From Atkinsonella hypoxylon (taxonomy: Eukaryota; Ascomycota; Sordariomycetes; Hypocreales; Clavicipitaceae), in contig JFHB01000112.1 of the NCBI GenBank assembly GCA_000729835.1, forward strand, positions 34,224 through 98,223: 64,000 nt of DNA, given 5' to 3'. Under the pieces are notes generated by a model. That model saw nothing but the letters and a program-made list of their open reading frames with translations. It was not told the origin of the DNA and did not search any database. A program made the position numbers and the translations under genes. The number at the start of each line of letters is the position of its first letter. The first letter of the stretch is position 1. Of the stretch, positions 10,555-22,245 are shown piece by piece.

Positions 10555-11631
10555 CTAATAAGTTTTGCCATACGGCGTACTGTTGCTCGTCCAATCAGCG
10601 TCGAACCGTCCCCAGCCGCCGTGCTCCAGTTCACTCGCCAAGTACATAGTATAAACAACCATATCATAGTACCCATCACGCGGCGTCTTCCCTCCACACA
10701 CATTGCCTCCCATAGCGACGTTCAGCAGCACAGTCATGTCTCTCATGGGCCTCGTCCCCTGCGGAATAGAAGCCTTCATGACAGGCCGACCATCAATGTA
10801 CCAGACCAATCTGCCCTGGCCCGGTGTCCCGCCGGGTTGTTGCCAGGCAAAGTCGTACCGCACAGGTCGAGCATGCATGTCACGTATCTTGGTGCCCATG
10901 ACGCGATGCTTCTGCGGCTCATAATGCTGACCCCAATGGAGACAACTTCTGTTCTCGTGATCCCCGTTCCACGTTTCCGCAATGTCAATCTCCCCGTCGG
11001 TAGGCCAGCAGAATGGCTCCTGAGGGAGCAGCCAGAATGCAGGCCAGATTCCCTCTGCGCAAGGAGCCAGAATCACGGCCGTGAGGACACCTTGATCCCG
11101 AGCGAGAGTTTGTCTGCTCACAAGGCGGGCCGATGTGTAACGCTGTGCTGGATTGTCAGAGCAATTGCTTGCTAGGGCTCGGATGACCAATTGGCTGTTT
11201 AGGGTGCTAAATGAGAATGTCAGTTTTTTTTAGTTTTTTTTTTTTTAGTTTTTTTTCTCTCCCATCATTTGGAGCTCTCTATCTAGGACAATCGAGGTCC
11301 TTTTGGCGTAACATGCTTTATTTCGCCAGAGTAAAACATACTGAAATGAGTTCTCCGGCGCAGCAGTGTAATGCTCCAGCTCCTGATTGCCCCAGCCATT
11401 GGATCCGTTGCCTAATTTAGCATCCCATTCTACGTTGATGGGCGTATCTGGGTGGAATCTTGGGGTCCAATAGGTATGGAAGCTGGTATTGGGTCCTGGA
11501 GGAGGCGGCGGCCGAGTATGCATTGGTGGAGGGGGCCCCTGTTGATGCTGCTCCTGTCTTTGCTCGTCTCGATGGTTGATCATGTCCTCGAAATCGGACT
11601 TTAGACGCTTGAACTTGTGTTTCCAGGACAT
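10555..11631 (-). CDS. GH16 beta-glucanase-like protein without visible signal peptide
   Basis: Family GH16 (concanavalin-A-like jelly roll), whose fungal members cleave or remodel beta-1,3/1,4-glucans. Two exons, 11631-11342 and 11206-10555, give 313 aa; the joint restores NSFHTLNSQLVIRA. The catalytic motif is EIDIAE at 169-174 (nucleophile E169, acid/base E174), preceded by GIWPAFWLLP and followed by HWG, both typical. The N-terminus (MSWKHKFKRL) is basic and charged, with a Gln/Pro-rich stretch at roughly 25-45, and has no signal peptide or membrane segment, which is unusual for a cell-wall hydrolase. Codons upstream of this ATG are open in frame but contain no other ATG, so secretion would need an unseen upstream exon. 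The intron carries T-rich homopolymers. Catalytic competence is likely; the location and substrate are open. Confidence 0.85.
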
Positions 11632-12289
11632 CCTCACTGGAGTAGCGCCTGACTGCAGTGAGTGGCAGCGCAGGTGGTGGCAAAACAAAGTCCTGCTGCA
11701 ATCGCAATTGATAGAAAGTCGGATGCTGAGCAGCTTGATGGAACCTGGAGTTGAAGAAAGGGAGAGGCGATCCAAGATTTTGGTCTACGGGGGGAAGTTG
11801 TTTCAATCAACAGTCGCACCAAGTCTGTAGACGACGATGAAGCAAACCCGATCAAACAACGACCTGACTATAATAACGTAGCCAATGGGAAGGGCTATTA
11901 TACGCCACAGACCCACACACACTATAGTCAGGTCAGTCTCCTATTCAGCGGGAAATAAAGTGACCAGGAATGGTGGATGACATTAATGCTTAATTGCGAG
12001 GCCACTCTTGCGATTCGTCTCAACCCAGTAAGCATGACCTGCGCCAAATGACTGTTGAGTGCATAATTTCTAGGTTTTTCTGTCGAGAGAGATGGAATTA
12101 CTCTCCCTCTCGTGCGTTATCCTACAATGGGTGGTGGTTGAGGGCGGCATGTTTCAAGGTAAAAAGGGACAAACTGCTTTTATAATTGCACAACCAGTTG
12201 CCATTGTCAAGACAAACTTTTTACCAACTATCGTTAAAGTAGTGTCGCACACCCTCTCCTCACTTTCGTTGTTCTCAACAAAAAAACAT
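11632..12289. other. Intergenic between GH16 and katG
   Basis: No gene is supported. It holds the GH16 promoter and the 3' flank of katG. I looked here for a signal-peptide exon for the GH16 gene and found no ATG-initiated candidate that splices convincingly. Confidence 0.5.
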
Positions 12290-14594
12290 TTACAGTCGGC
12301 TAACTGCCTTTTTGTTTCCAACCTTCTGTAAATCAAATCGGTCCAGATTCATAACCTTATCCCAAGCAGCCACGAAGTCCTTCACGAACTTCTGAGCACC
12401 ATCAGCGCTGGCATAAACCTCAGCGACGGCACGTAATTCGGCATGGGATCCGAAGATGAGATCATTGCGAGTGGCACTCCACTTCTTGGCACCCGTCTTG
12501 CGGTCGAAGCCCTCAAAAGTGTCATCACCCGTGTCTTTCCATTCGGTACTCATATCTAAGAGATTGACAAAGAAATCGTTGGTCAGGACTCCGGGTCTAG
12601 AGGTAAAGACGCCGTGAGCAGAGCCATCATAATTGGTATTCAGGACACGCAAGCCACCAATCAAAACAGTGAGCTCAGGAGCCGATAAAGTCAGCAGGTG
12701 AGCGCGATCCACAAGGAGGTGCTCCTGCTTAACGACACCGTGGGACTTGCCATAGTTGCGGAAGCCATCAGCAATGGGTTCGAGGTGTCCGATAGATACA
12801 ACGTCGGTCTGCTCCTGGGTGGCATCACCTCGGCCGGGAGTAAAAGGAACAGTAATGTTGACACCAGCGTCACGAGCAGCCTTCTCAACGCCAGCAACAC
12901 CGGCGAGCACAATCAGGTCAGCAATGGAAATAATCTTGCCACTCTGGTTGAAGCGCTTTTGGAGATCCTCAAGAGCGCCAAGGGCCTTGGCTAGCTGAGG
13001 AGGGTTGTTGACCTTCCAGTCTTTCTGAGGAGCCAGACGAATGCGGGCGCCGTTGGCACCACCGCGCTTGTCGCTACCTCGGAAGGTGGAGGCGGAAGCC
13101 CAGGCGGTGGACACAAGCTGAGACACATCAATACCGAGATTGAGAATTTCCTTCTTGATGGCAGCCACGTCATTATCATCAATCAAAGCATGACTGACGG
13201 GAGGGATAGGATCTTGCCAAATGAGCTCCTCCTTGGGTACTTCAGGGCCAAGGTGTAGGGCCTTAGGTCCCATGTCACGGTGGAGTAGCTTGTACCAAGC
13301 GCGAGCAAAAGCATCTGCGAACTGATCAGGATTCTCCAAGAAGCGTCGAGAAATTTTCTCATACACAGGGTCGAAGCGCAAGGCCAAATCAGTGGTAAGC
13401 ATCTTGGGTTTGTGGAACTTGTTGGGCTCGTAGGCGTCAGGGATGATCAGGTCGTCGGTCTTGGCCACCCACTGATTGGCGCCAGCGGGAGACTTTGTCA
13501 GCTCCCACTCATATTTGAAGAGATATTCGAAAAACTGGTTACTCCACTTTGTCGGTGTCTTGGTCCAAGTAACCTCGAGGCCGCTAGTGATGGTGTCTGG
13601 ACCTTTGCCGGTACCGTAAGTGCTCTTCCAACCCAAACCCTGTTGCTCGATATTGGCAGCTTCGGGCTCTTTTCCCACATTTGTTGCGGGGCCGGCGCCG
13701 TGGGTTTTGCCAAAAGTATGACCTCCAGCAATCAAGGCAACGGTCTCCTCATCGTTCATGCCCATGTTACCAAAGGTGATGCGAATCTCTCGGGCCGAGG
13801 CAATGGGGTCGGGATTGCCGTCAACTCCTTCCGGATTGCCATAGATCAAGCCCATATGAGCAGCAGCAAGAGGACGCTCAAGATCACGCTTCTGCGGATC
13901 CTTCTCATTGCGGTAACGAATGTCGTTACCCAACCAAGTGGTTTCTCCTCCCCAGTAGACTGACTCATCGGCTTCCCATTCATCAACACGACCACCAGAA
14001 AAGCCGAACGTCTTGAAACCCATGGATTCCAGAGCGACGTTGCCAGCCAAAGACAACAGGTCAGCCCATGAAATCTTGTTGCCATACTTCTGTTTGATGG
14101 GCCACAGCAGACGCCTGGCTTTGTCAAGACTAACATTGTCGGGCCAGCTGTTGAGGGGAGCAAATCGCTGTTGACCCTATGCCAAAGTCCACCCAAATAG
14201 GGGTGGCGAAAGTTAGTATAACGAATTCATGAAATTGATGGATTGGGAAGGAATGGAGTCTAACATGACCACCACCGCCACGTCCGTCAAGGACACGGTA
14301 AGTACCAGCATGGTGCCAAGACAATCGAATGAAGAGGCCTCCATAGTGGCCGAAGTCAGCAGGCCACCAGTCCTGAGAATCAGTCATTAGGGCGGTTAAA
14401 TCCTTCTTGAGTCCCTCGAAGTCGAGGGACTTGAAAGCAGATGCATAATCAAAGTCTTCACCGAGGGGGTTGGTGACTGAAGTATGCTGGCGAAGGACGT
14501 TGAGCCTGAGAGACTCGGGCCACCAGTCGCGGTTCTGGGTGCCGCCGCCAGCAACGGAAAGCGAGGCGCGCACCGGGCACTTGCTCTCGGCCAT
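12290..14594 (-). CDS. katG: Bifunctional catalase-peroxidase
   Basis: Heme enzyme that dismutates hydrogen peroxide and also oxidises peroxidase substrates. Two exons, 14594-14265 and 14176-12290, give 738 aa, the normal length for fungal KatG. The intron joint restores DGRGGGGHGQQRFAPLN, and the intron has a CTAAC branch site. Distal heme residues R90, W93 and H94 lie in LFIRLSWHHAGTYR. The Trp-Tyr-Met crosslink that defines the catalase activity is complete: W93, Y222 (in GLIYGNPEG) and M248 (in GNMGMND). The proximal His is H263 in GGHTFGKTHG. There is no signal peptide, so this is the intracellular type (KatG1). The last three residues are SRL, matching the PTS1 peroxisomal consensus. 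A polypyrimidine-rich leader precedes the ATG on the coding strand. Family assignment is secure; the peroxisomal location is inference. Confidence 0.97.
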
Positions 14595-17500
14595 GATGTC
14601 GTAGATATAAACGAGAGAGAGTATAGCTTAAGGCGCAGGTAGGATCGGCTCTCTCTCGCTTTTTGAGTAAGCTTAGGAGGAAGAGAGAGAAGGGGGGAAA
14701 GGATAGGTAGTTAGCCGGAGAGGGATGGAGGGTGGGGTGATATAAAACAGAAGGAAGTGAGGAGGGGCAGGCGCGAGGCCACGAGACCCAGGAAATCGAC
14801 ATCTGAACTCTTTCTACTGACACTGACATCAATCGACCCCGCGCAAAAGTGGTGGCAACAGTTCCCGCCGGACCCCGGAGCATTGCGTACCTAGGTACCT
14901 AACCTAACCGACCTTACTCTCTCATAGGAGCCCGAGAGGAGCTTGTTGCCATTGATGGCTTCAAAAGCTTGGCTGCTCCTCCCAGCGGGAACTGAGAGGG
15001 GCTGAGAGGGACATAGATGCTCAGATGTCGCGGGATGCTTCTCTGCACCGCTTCTTGTTTTTTTTTTTTTTTTTTCTGACCAATGGACGGCTTTCCGTTG
15101 GTCAAACCCGAGGCTGCAGATGGACCCAATGGGGGCAGCACCTAATGCAGCCGAAATCCAAACAATTCCATGAAGGGCCTCACCGATTCCGCCCAAACCG
15201 TCTGCTTCGTCAATAGACGGCACAACCCAGCTCTATCGGGCTCTAGTACAGGTCGAGATTCTTTCTGTATGTACGACACTTTCCTCCTCTCCTTCTGTGT
15301 CTGCACACACCAAAAAGCACAAGGTAGAGTTGCCGCTGCAAAGTTTGCCGAATCTCCTCCCACTTACCAAGGGTCAATTACTAAACTAGCTTATAGTTAA
15401 AGAAGTTGATTGGGTATCAAAGGTTTCCCCGTGAAGACTGCGGTCCCGGGCACGAATATTATATAGTTACCTACCTACTCCGTAGGGTATGTAGCTTTCA
15501 AGACGACGATCTGAGAATGTTCTAGAATCTACCCCGCTATGATCAGTGACAGTACGAGAGATCTTGAAGATAAGAGGACGCTAACATCTTATCACTATGA
15601 AAAACTAAGAGACATGTGGGAAGTCCAAGGTGCTAGTGCGGTCAATGAACTGGTTTTAAACGATTCTATCTCTACGTAGACAGAGGAAGCAGGAGAGGCA
15701 CACCTTCTGCGTGAATGCCTCAGGCATCAAGTGTTGTGCGCGGGGTCGGCGTTACGAAAGCGGACCAACTGGGCTGGATCCGTGCAGGTGTGTGCGACCA
15801 ATCAGAGCGCGCATTTATTCCAACACTACGCTTTTGTACGTACAAGGTAGTAGCTGTATATTTACCTAAAGACAAATACAAAGCTGCTTCGTTTGACACA
15901 GAAAATTCATGTTGTAGCTAATGTAGACGTGAATTTGGCGTAAAAGGGGAACAATGGACCGCACCTAGGAAGTAACTTCAAGCTTTTGCCGCCGTCGGGC
16001 GTTCTGGCGTTTGTTTCCCCGCGTAGCCCCTCACCACTCAGTCGCACTCACCACTTGGCTTCGTCGTCCCTCCGCATCCGCATCCAGTTGAACGAGGGCG
16101 TCCCTGCATGCTGAACCTACCTGTGCCGGGCTTTTTAATGTTCCGAAGAATCTGTAGCATGTGCGAGTGCCGCTCCACCGTGCTCATTTGGGGTGGAGCC
16201 AACGGTTCACGGGGGTTTTCCCAGTTTTTTTTTTTTTTTTAATTTTAATTTTATGATGACATTGATCAGGTCCGGCTTGGCGTGGAGGGTTCCGTTAATC
16301 AATTCTGGTCCTACGGGGTGGTGCGAAGAGCAGAGAAGAGCGAAATGTTTGCCATGGCGGCTGTTGTGGGGGGGCCAGCGGAATTGCTGGCCATTGATGA
16401 AAAGTCTTGATGCACGTAGGCGTTGGGTCTGGTGCTGTCCTAAGCGCAGGATTTCACTGTTGGAGGGAGCGTCCATCGTTCGATCTAGCATGCGGACAAG
16501 TACATGTACGTATGCTTTCTAGTGCTCCGTAGCCGGCTAAGCAAAGCCCCCGATATACGACTTGCGATGTACGCTTTGTAAATCGGATAATTGCTAGTAC
16601 TTCTACTATCGCGTAGAGTAGCACGGTAGAGGGAAGTACCTAACAGACGAGATTTTTGATTGGTGTAAAATCCCTGTCAGTACCGCGTACAGCCGTATCG
16701 GCCCATAAGAGATGCAAGTACCTTTGCTGATTGTGAAACGCATCGACGAAAGCGGAAACTGTTTACCCGTCGGTCTCCAACGCTTTCCGACTCCGCGTGC
16801 CTTACCCGCGCACAAAAACACCACGAGCCCAAGGTATCCACGCGAAAGGGGGGTATATCCTCGGCTTCGGATTCCGCCGTAGATACGGAGATTGGATCAA
16901 AAATAGTGAGTTGTGACATCTTCTGTGCCCTAGTGCCCTGTTTCTTTTATTCTCTTGGTCCATCAATTTACCAAGTATTTAGTTAGAGTTCTGGTGGGAA
17001 AGTGGAGTTTTGCCCGTTCACTTATTCCCCCGGAGTGTTCAGCCGGCCCGTTCCCCCTGTTACCCGGCCTGACTGAAGATTTAGGGGTCAAGCCCACTAT
17101 TCAGGGAGACCCAACCGCCTGATTGGTCAGTCTCGGAGACAGGGGGCATGGTCGGATCGTCCACACACACACCTCCTCCCCAAGCTGTAACAGGTGGTAT
17201 GTTACCGTATTGTTAATCTATTTGAGACCTCACGATCTCCCGGTCCTCACTCCCTCAAACGTGACGACTGATTACGCCTTGACAAATAGGGCCACTGCAT
17301 TTTTCTCTGAGGCCTAGAATCTTTACGCTCTATGCTACGTGAGCCTCCCCCCCGCTGCCTCTCTCCGGATACAGCGCGTCAGTGAGCCTCTTGTTCTTCA
17401 TGATGAGATTACTCTCTTCTTTTTTTTTTGTCCTATAGCTAGCTGAGAGAGCGAGGAGACCGCTCCGCTCAGGCCACTCGTATCTCTTTGCATATCACAT

Positions 17501-17830
17501 AGCACGCCTACTGCCAGTGTTAAGACTGTGACTGCAGTGCATCGTAATATAATATCACTACATTGCAGCGACAATTTGCCATGCTTGTAGCATTGAAATT
17601 GACAAGTGGTATTTTGACTATATGAAACGCCTCTAAGTTGACGACAACATCGTATTCTCAGTCGGCTGATCAGATGCAATGGTAGGAAAGCAGATGCCAG
17701 CTCTGCACCGAAAAAGAAAATATGAAAAAAAAAAAAAATCACACTAGCCTAGAGATTTCAACCTCCGAGGTTCGAATGCATAGCATCTTGCGCGCAAGAC
17801 CCGACGCTCATACGGACGGACAGTGTTCGG
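14595..17830. other. Intergenic 3.2 kb upstream of katG
   Basis: No gene is supported. It includes the katG promoter, with GAGA-rich tracts (CT-rich on the gene's strand) at about 14610-14700, a palindromic TACCTAGGTA (14888-14897), a TACTCCGTA motif (15476-15484) and several T tracts of 10-17 nt. ORFs here are short and unrelated to known families. Confidence 0.6.
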
Positions 17831-18437
17831 TTAGTACTGGTCGTCCAGGGTCCCGGACACCTGTCGGTTCACATTTTCTTTAAAATGGCCCTCATAGTTT
17901 CCTGGCGGCCAGTACTTGCAAACCACGTAGGTCCCGTCAGCCTTGTCTTGACCTCCGTGACATTGCGCGTAGGCACAACCAAACTCTGTAGTATTTTTCC
18001 ACACCGCTTGAGTAAAATGTCCCGTCTGTGGCGAGTACTGAGGATTGTTAAAATCATAGTCCTTTCTTTCAGTGCCCCACATGTTCGTGAATTCACCCCA
18101 GCACTTGAACTTTGTCTTGTAGGCGAGGTTCTCTCCCGTAGTCTGACGGCACTCAAAACGTTAGAAGACGGCGTTTCATGCAACACAGGCAAAGGAGTGT
18201 TTTGTGTGTCCTTTAGCTCACATCGTGGTAGAAGTTGCAGGTATCTGCCCAAGCCTGGGCCTGTTCAGCCAAATTGTCACTCCAATCGAGCGGATCTGCA
18301 TCGTGCTGTTTGCGATAGAACGCATGAGACTCGATCATCTCTTCCTTGAAGTCTTCCGCACGACGTATGTGGCCCATTTTCAAAGCCGCGCACACAGCCG
18401 CTAGTTGCAGGGCAGTCGCCAGAATTGTGTACTTCAT
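17831..18437 (-). CDS. Secreted CAP-superfamily protein (SCP/TAPS, PR-1-like)
   Basis: Small secreted CAP-domain protein; fungal members bind sterols or fatty acids and some act at the host interface. Two exons, 18437-18222 and 18142-17831, give 175 aa. Residues 1-18 form a signal peptide (hydrophobic core with AVCAA near the end). The CAP cavity residues are visible: the histidine of HAFYRKQH, the GENLAY motif at 75-80 immediately after the intron, GHFTQAVWKN at 113-122 (CAP signature 1) and YVVCKYWPPGNYEG at 144-157 (CAP signature 2). The intron is phase 0 and the joint reads FYHDTTGENLAY. Six or more Cys support extracellular disulfides. The protein is close to the minimal CAP size, with no Ser/Thr-rich extension. 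The partner lipid and biological role cannot be read from sequence. Confidence 0.94.
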
Positions 18438-20120
18438 TGTGACTTGGCAGAGACAATAAAAGATTGAAAAGAGTAAAGAGCCTTGTAGAAACCGAAGCCA
18501 AGAGGGTAGTGTAGGGTCCCTGCGCCTTGCTATTTGTCTCGAGGATGGGTAAATGTCTTTATGCTGGGAGACGGCTGTCTTTTTGTATGGAAGCCAGACG
18601 TTGCATCGATTGCGGTTTGCCGATTTCAGATTTAATGCACAACGTAGCAGTGCAGAAATAAGATTCACACTTGCATGCCAATCGGCTCTCAACCGGCATC
18701 CAACCCACATTGTGTAGTTGGGGAACAAATTTAGCTGTGATCACGAGGCTGCGGCATGGACTGAAAAATCTCCACCGCATCACGGATTATTGGGCAAAAC
18801 ATGAGAATAGGCGGAGGTCGTTGTCCCTAACATCTGGGTAAAAACGGTCTTGTTCTCAACGGTGAAGCGCCGGGTGTGGAGGCCGGGGTCACCTAGCTGT
18901 GGGAGACCAAATTCGGTTTAGCTGGCGGGTGAACCTATCAATGGCTTAATAGCCTAGGAGCGTGCCTTTCACTAAGTAACCGACTCTCTGAATAGTGCAA
19001 CGGCAGAAACGAGGTTGTCGCAAAAAAAAAAAAAAAAATGGAACTGTGACGTGGCTCCGTTTAGACTCCCTTGTATATGCAAGGTACCGTGCGACCAGGT
19101 CATAGCGACCCGCACACCATCCGTTACCTTGTGGTACCTCTAAACCGCCACAACTGCTAGCTCCAACTGCCCTCTAGTCGGTCCTCCGGTCCTCCGGTTG
19201 CAATGTGTGCGTGCGATGGTATGATTTCTATTTTAAATGACCTTCACACCGAAACTCAAGTCTCGTCCCCAACTATGATTTCTTTCCAGTCCTGAGTTGG
19301 GCCCACTCGCACTTTCGTGACCGCGTTGCTACCTTTCGCACCGCCAGAGGGATACAGCTCTAATTTGCTCAAGTTTCTTTAAATCATGTACGGAATTCTA
19401 GCCGATTCTGGGCAAATCATAATCAGCCGCACTGAGCACATAACCCAGCTATGCCGCACTCGGGTGTGCGAGACCTACCTTAGCCATCGGCATGTTACTG
19501 TAGATGGTCCGAGAAGTTATCGACGGCCAGGTCAGCGACGTAGTCTGCATAACGAGCGTCATCAAAGCTGAGGGACTGGACTGCTCGGCAGGGTGGATCC
19601 TGCTTGAGAACACTGCAGGGTGTGGAATGCTCGCAGGTTAGGCAGCGCTCGAGAGCTGGCCACCGTCGATGATGTCGACGAGGTTCTGTTATGGTCTACA
19701 GGGCGTTGCGGTGACGTCGGCGAGAGTCTCGACCAGCATTATTTTGAACAACCTTGTTCTGCAGGCATGGTAGTGCCCTTGTTGACCCTCGCAAAGGGGG
19801 GGAAAATCCCTAAATCAAGCAGGGGGATTTGTGCTCGGAGGTCGCCTGGGAAATTTTGGATGTCCTCGCCGAGACTAAGAATCAGTTCTCGCCTTTGAAC
19901 TGCTAGAAGGCAAGTGACGGTGTGACGTGTCGCTATTGCGTTGTACCAGCGTGGCTAAACTATCGAACACTATGTTGATTCTAAGACACTGAGCGCTCTA
20001 TGTTCATGTCAATCCTGATTCAAAGTAGATTAGAAAACAATACACGCATAGAAAAGAGGCGCATGGGATATAGTAGCCTTCTTCGCCTGCCCCCCTCCCG
20101 GCCTATAGTCGCACGCAGAT
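18438..20120. other. Intergenic between CAP gene and LST8
   Basis: No gene is supported. It contains the CAP gene promoter, a 16-nt A tract near 19022 and the 3' flank of LST8. ORFs are short and have no recognisable domain. Confidence 0.55.
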
Positions 20121-21393
20121 TTATCGCGTCTCGGAATAGTCATTCAACGCAACACAAACAGCACCGCGATGGTGTCCGTTATACTGTCGAATAATCTGCT
20201 GGCTATGCACTTCCCATAGCCGCGCGTAATGATCAGAGCAAGCAGTAACCAAGTACGCCGAATCAGCGCTAAAGGCGCAGTCCCATACCCAGCGCTGATG
20301 TCCCGTTAATGTTGCCTCGAGGGGAAATGGCTTCGGATCCTTCTCGCCCTCGTCCTGGGGTTTCGTATTATTGACCTCCCAGATCTTCGCAGTGTGGTCC
20401 GCGCTGCATGTCGCAAGTTTCTTTACGTCCGGCGATAACAGAATGCGAGTGATGTACTCCTTATGCGCACTAAAGTGTGTTATCGGCATGATCTGAGTTT
20501 GGTCGTATGTTTGTTGTAACTTCCACACAAAGACGTTTCCCTGACATTTTGTTAGTCACCGATACATACATAAGGACAAAACAAAAAGTGAAAGAGATAT
20601 TAAGGGCTGAATTCGCGTAGAACCACGCGATACATACCGATGTGTTGGCAGCGCACAGCAGTGTTCCGTCGCTTGCAACCGTGACGCTCGACACTGGGAC
20701 GTCATCCTCCGGAAACAGCTCATGTGCACATGTATTCTCTGCTAGGTCCCATATTCTCACACTTCCAGCTCGATCACAGCTAATAATCTCACCCTGGTTG
20801 GGATGAATAACAACGTCGTTCACCGGCGAGCTGTGGTTGTAGCTGCGCTGAATAGAGCCAGTTCTTGTTTCCCAAATCTTAACGGTACCATCTTCGGAGC
20901 TTGTAACCATCCATTTGCCTTCGCAGTGGAACGCAACACCTGTGATGTTGCCCGTGTGGCCCTCAAATGTCAAAAGCGGATTAGGGTTGGTAGACTTGAT
21001 ATCGTAAAGCTTAATAGTATGGTGGCCTGCCGCCGCGAGAAATCGCTTGTCGGGGGAGATGCATAGTCGATTTACCTGGGAATCGGGGTGCTGAATCGTG
21101 CGCGAGCAGATGCCTGAGAGTGCCTCCCAGAATCTTATGGTATGGTCGTATCCCGCTGTCATCGGTAGATGTCAGTATGCACATACACTCTAACCATGTG
21201 CGTGTGCTTTGCTGTCACTGCGATATACTCCTGCGACTTCATGGGGGAGCCAACGCAATGTCCGTGTCGACTATTGCAAGAAGAAAGAATTCTCACAAGT
21301 GGACAATATGCTGTTCGACAATGGGTGGTGGGACGCAAGGCAGACAGAGACAAGGCGTAGCGCAGACATACCGGTGCAGAGAATAACGGACAT
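20121..21393 (-). CDS. LST8: TOR complex subunit LST8 (seven-WD40 propeller)
   Basis: LST8 (Wat1/Pop3 in fission yeast) binds the TOR kinase domain in TORC1 and TORC2 and stabilises it. Three exons: 21393-21372 (only 22 nt), 21155-20638, 20540-20121, giving 319 aa; yeast LST8 is about 303. The tiny first exon encodes MSVILCT and joins to AGYDHTIRFWEALSG, the conserved LST8 start. Seven WD repeats fill the protein; TIKLYDIKS, TVKIWETRTGS, SVRIWDLA, TAKIWEVN and YARLWEVH are visible repeat ends, and GHTGNITGVAFH and GHQRWVWDCAF are blade starts. The C-terminus ends just after the last blade (HRGAVCVALND). The first intron is 216 bp and the second 97 bp. The assignment is strong because the first repeat and the RWVWDC segment are typical of LST8, not just of WD40 proteins in general. 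Confidence 0.95.
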
Positions 21394-22245
21394 CGCCGCG
21401 TCTAGCCCAGCGGGCTGCAGTTATCGCAGTTCGTATGCGCCAAGAGAAGAAGAAGCGAAAGGTGAAGTTGTAACACTGCGGTGAAGAGAGGTCTGAGTCG
21501 TAACATTGGAGTTGTCGAGGAGCTGTAAGATGCCAAAAATATTCTCCACTCTGGAGTTCCAAGTCTAGAAGGCGGGGGCTGTTTTGTCTACCTAGTTCAG
21601 TAGGCGGTGAACAAGGTCTTGCATCCCTCTGATTAAATTGGCGAATACATAAACATGATGTAGCAAAGGCATTTTTGAACATGTAGCAGCACCTAGACCC
21701 AAACAAAAGGTACTACTTCCGCACATAATTTTCTCTCCTGTAGCGGTTGACCTTGACGTATGAATTACCTGGTGTAGGTAGATGCGCTGGGTGATGACGC
21801 TCGCTGTTCTCCACATTTTAGGTGCCGCTCGCTACATTCTTACAGGTTTCGGCAGTTGGCAGTTGGCAGTTGAGCTTCAGTGTCCTGCCGAACGGCGGGT
21901 CCCAGTCGTGCGGCGCTTTCCGGTATCAAGCACCGAGGTACCTAGGTACCTGGATAATAGTGGACGACGTGTTAATTGGCCTTGTCGTTTTGATTCCCAT
22001 CTTTGCAAATTCACTGCTCCTCGTCACACCGACCTACAGATTCTCCCTGTGCCCCTTTCTGTTTGCTATTGCTCCGTTTGCGTGGCGAGGTTATAAGGCG
22101 ACGTTGGAATTTACTTCTCCCGACGAAAATAAAAGTCCGAACGACTCTCTGCCCCTCGTTGGACTTGTCGTGCCCCGCAGTAAAACGTCGTCGTCGAAGG
22201 AGTAAAAGATCAAACAACCAGCACGAGACACAACCGAGGATCAGG
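21394..22245. other. Divergent promoter region, LST8 and HDDC2-like gene
   Basis: The 0.85 kb between two divergently transcribed genes. It contains a palindromic TACCTAGGTA (21939-21948). No extra gene is supported. Confidence 0.6.

Noticed and set aside
17769..17779. GGTTCGAATGC resembling a tRNA B box
   Set aside because: The flanking bases do not form a T-stem, and no A box or acceptor stem was found at the expected distance.
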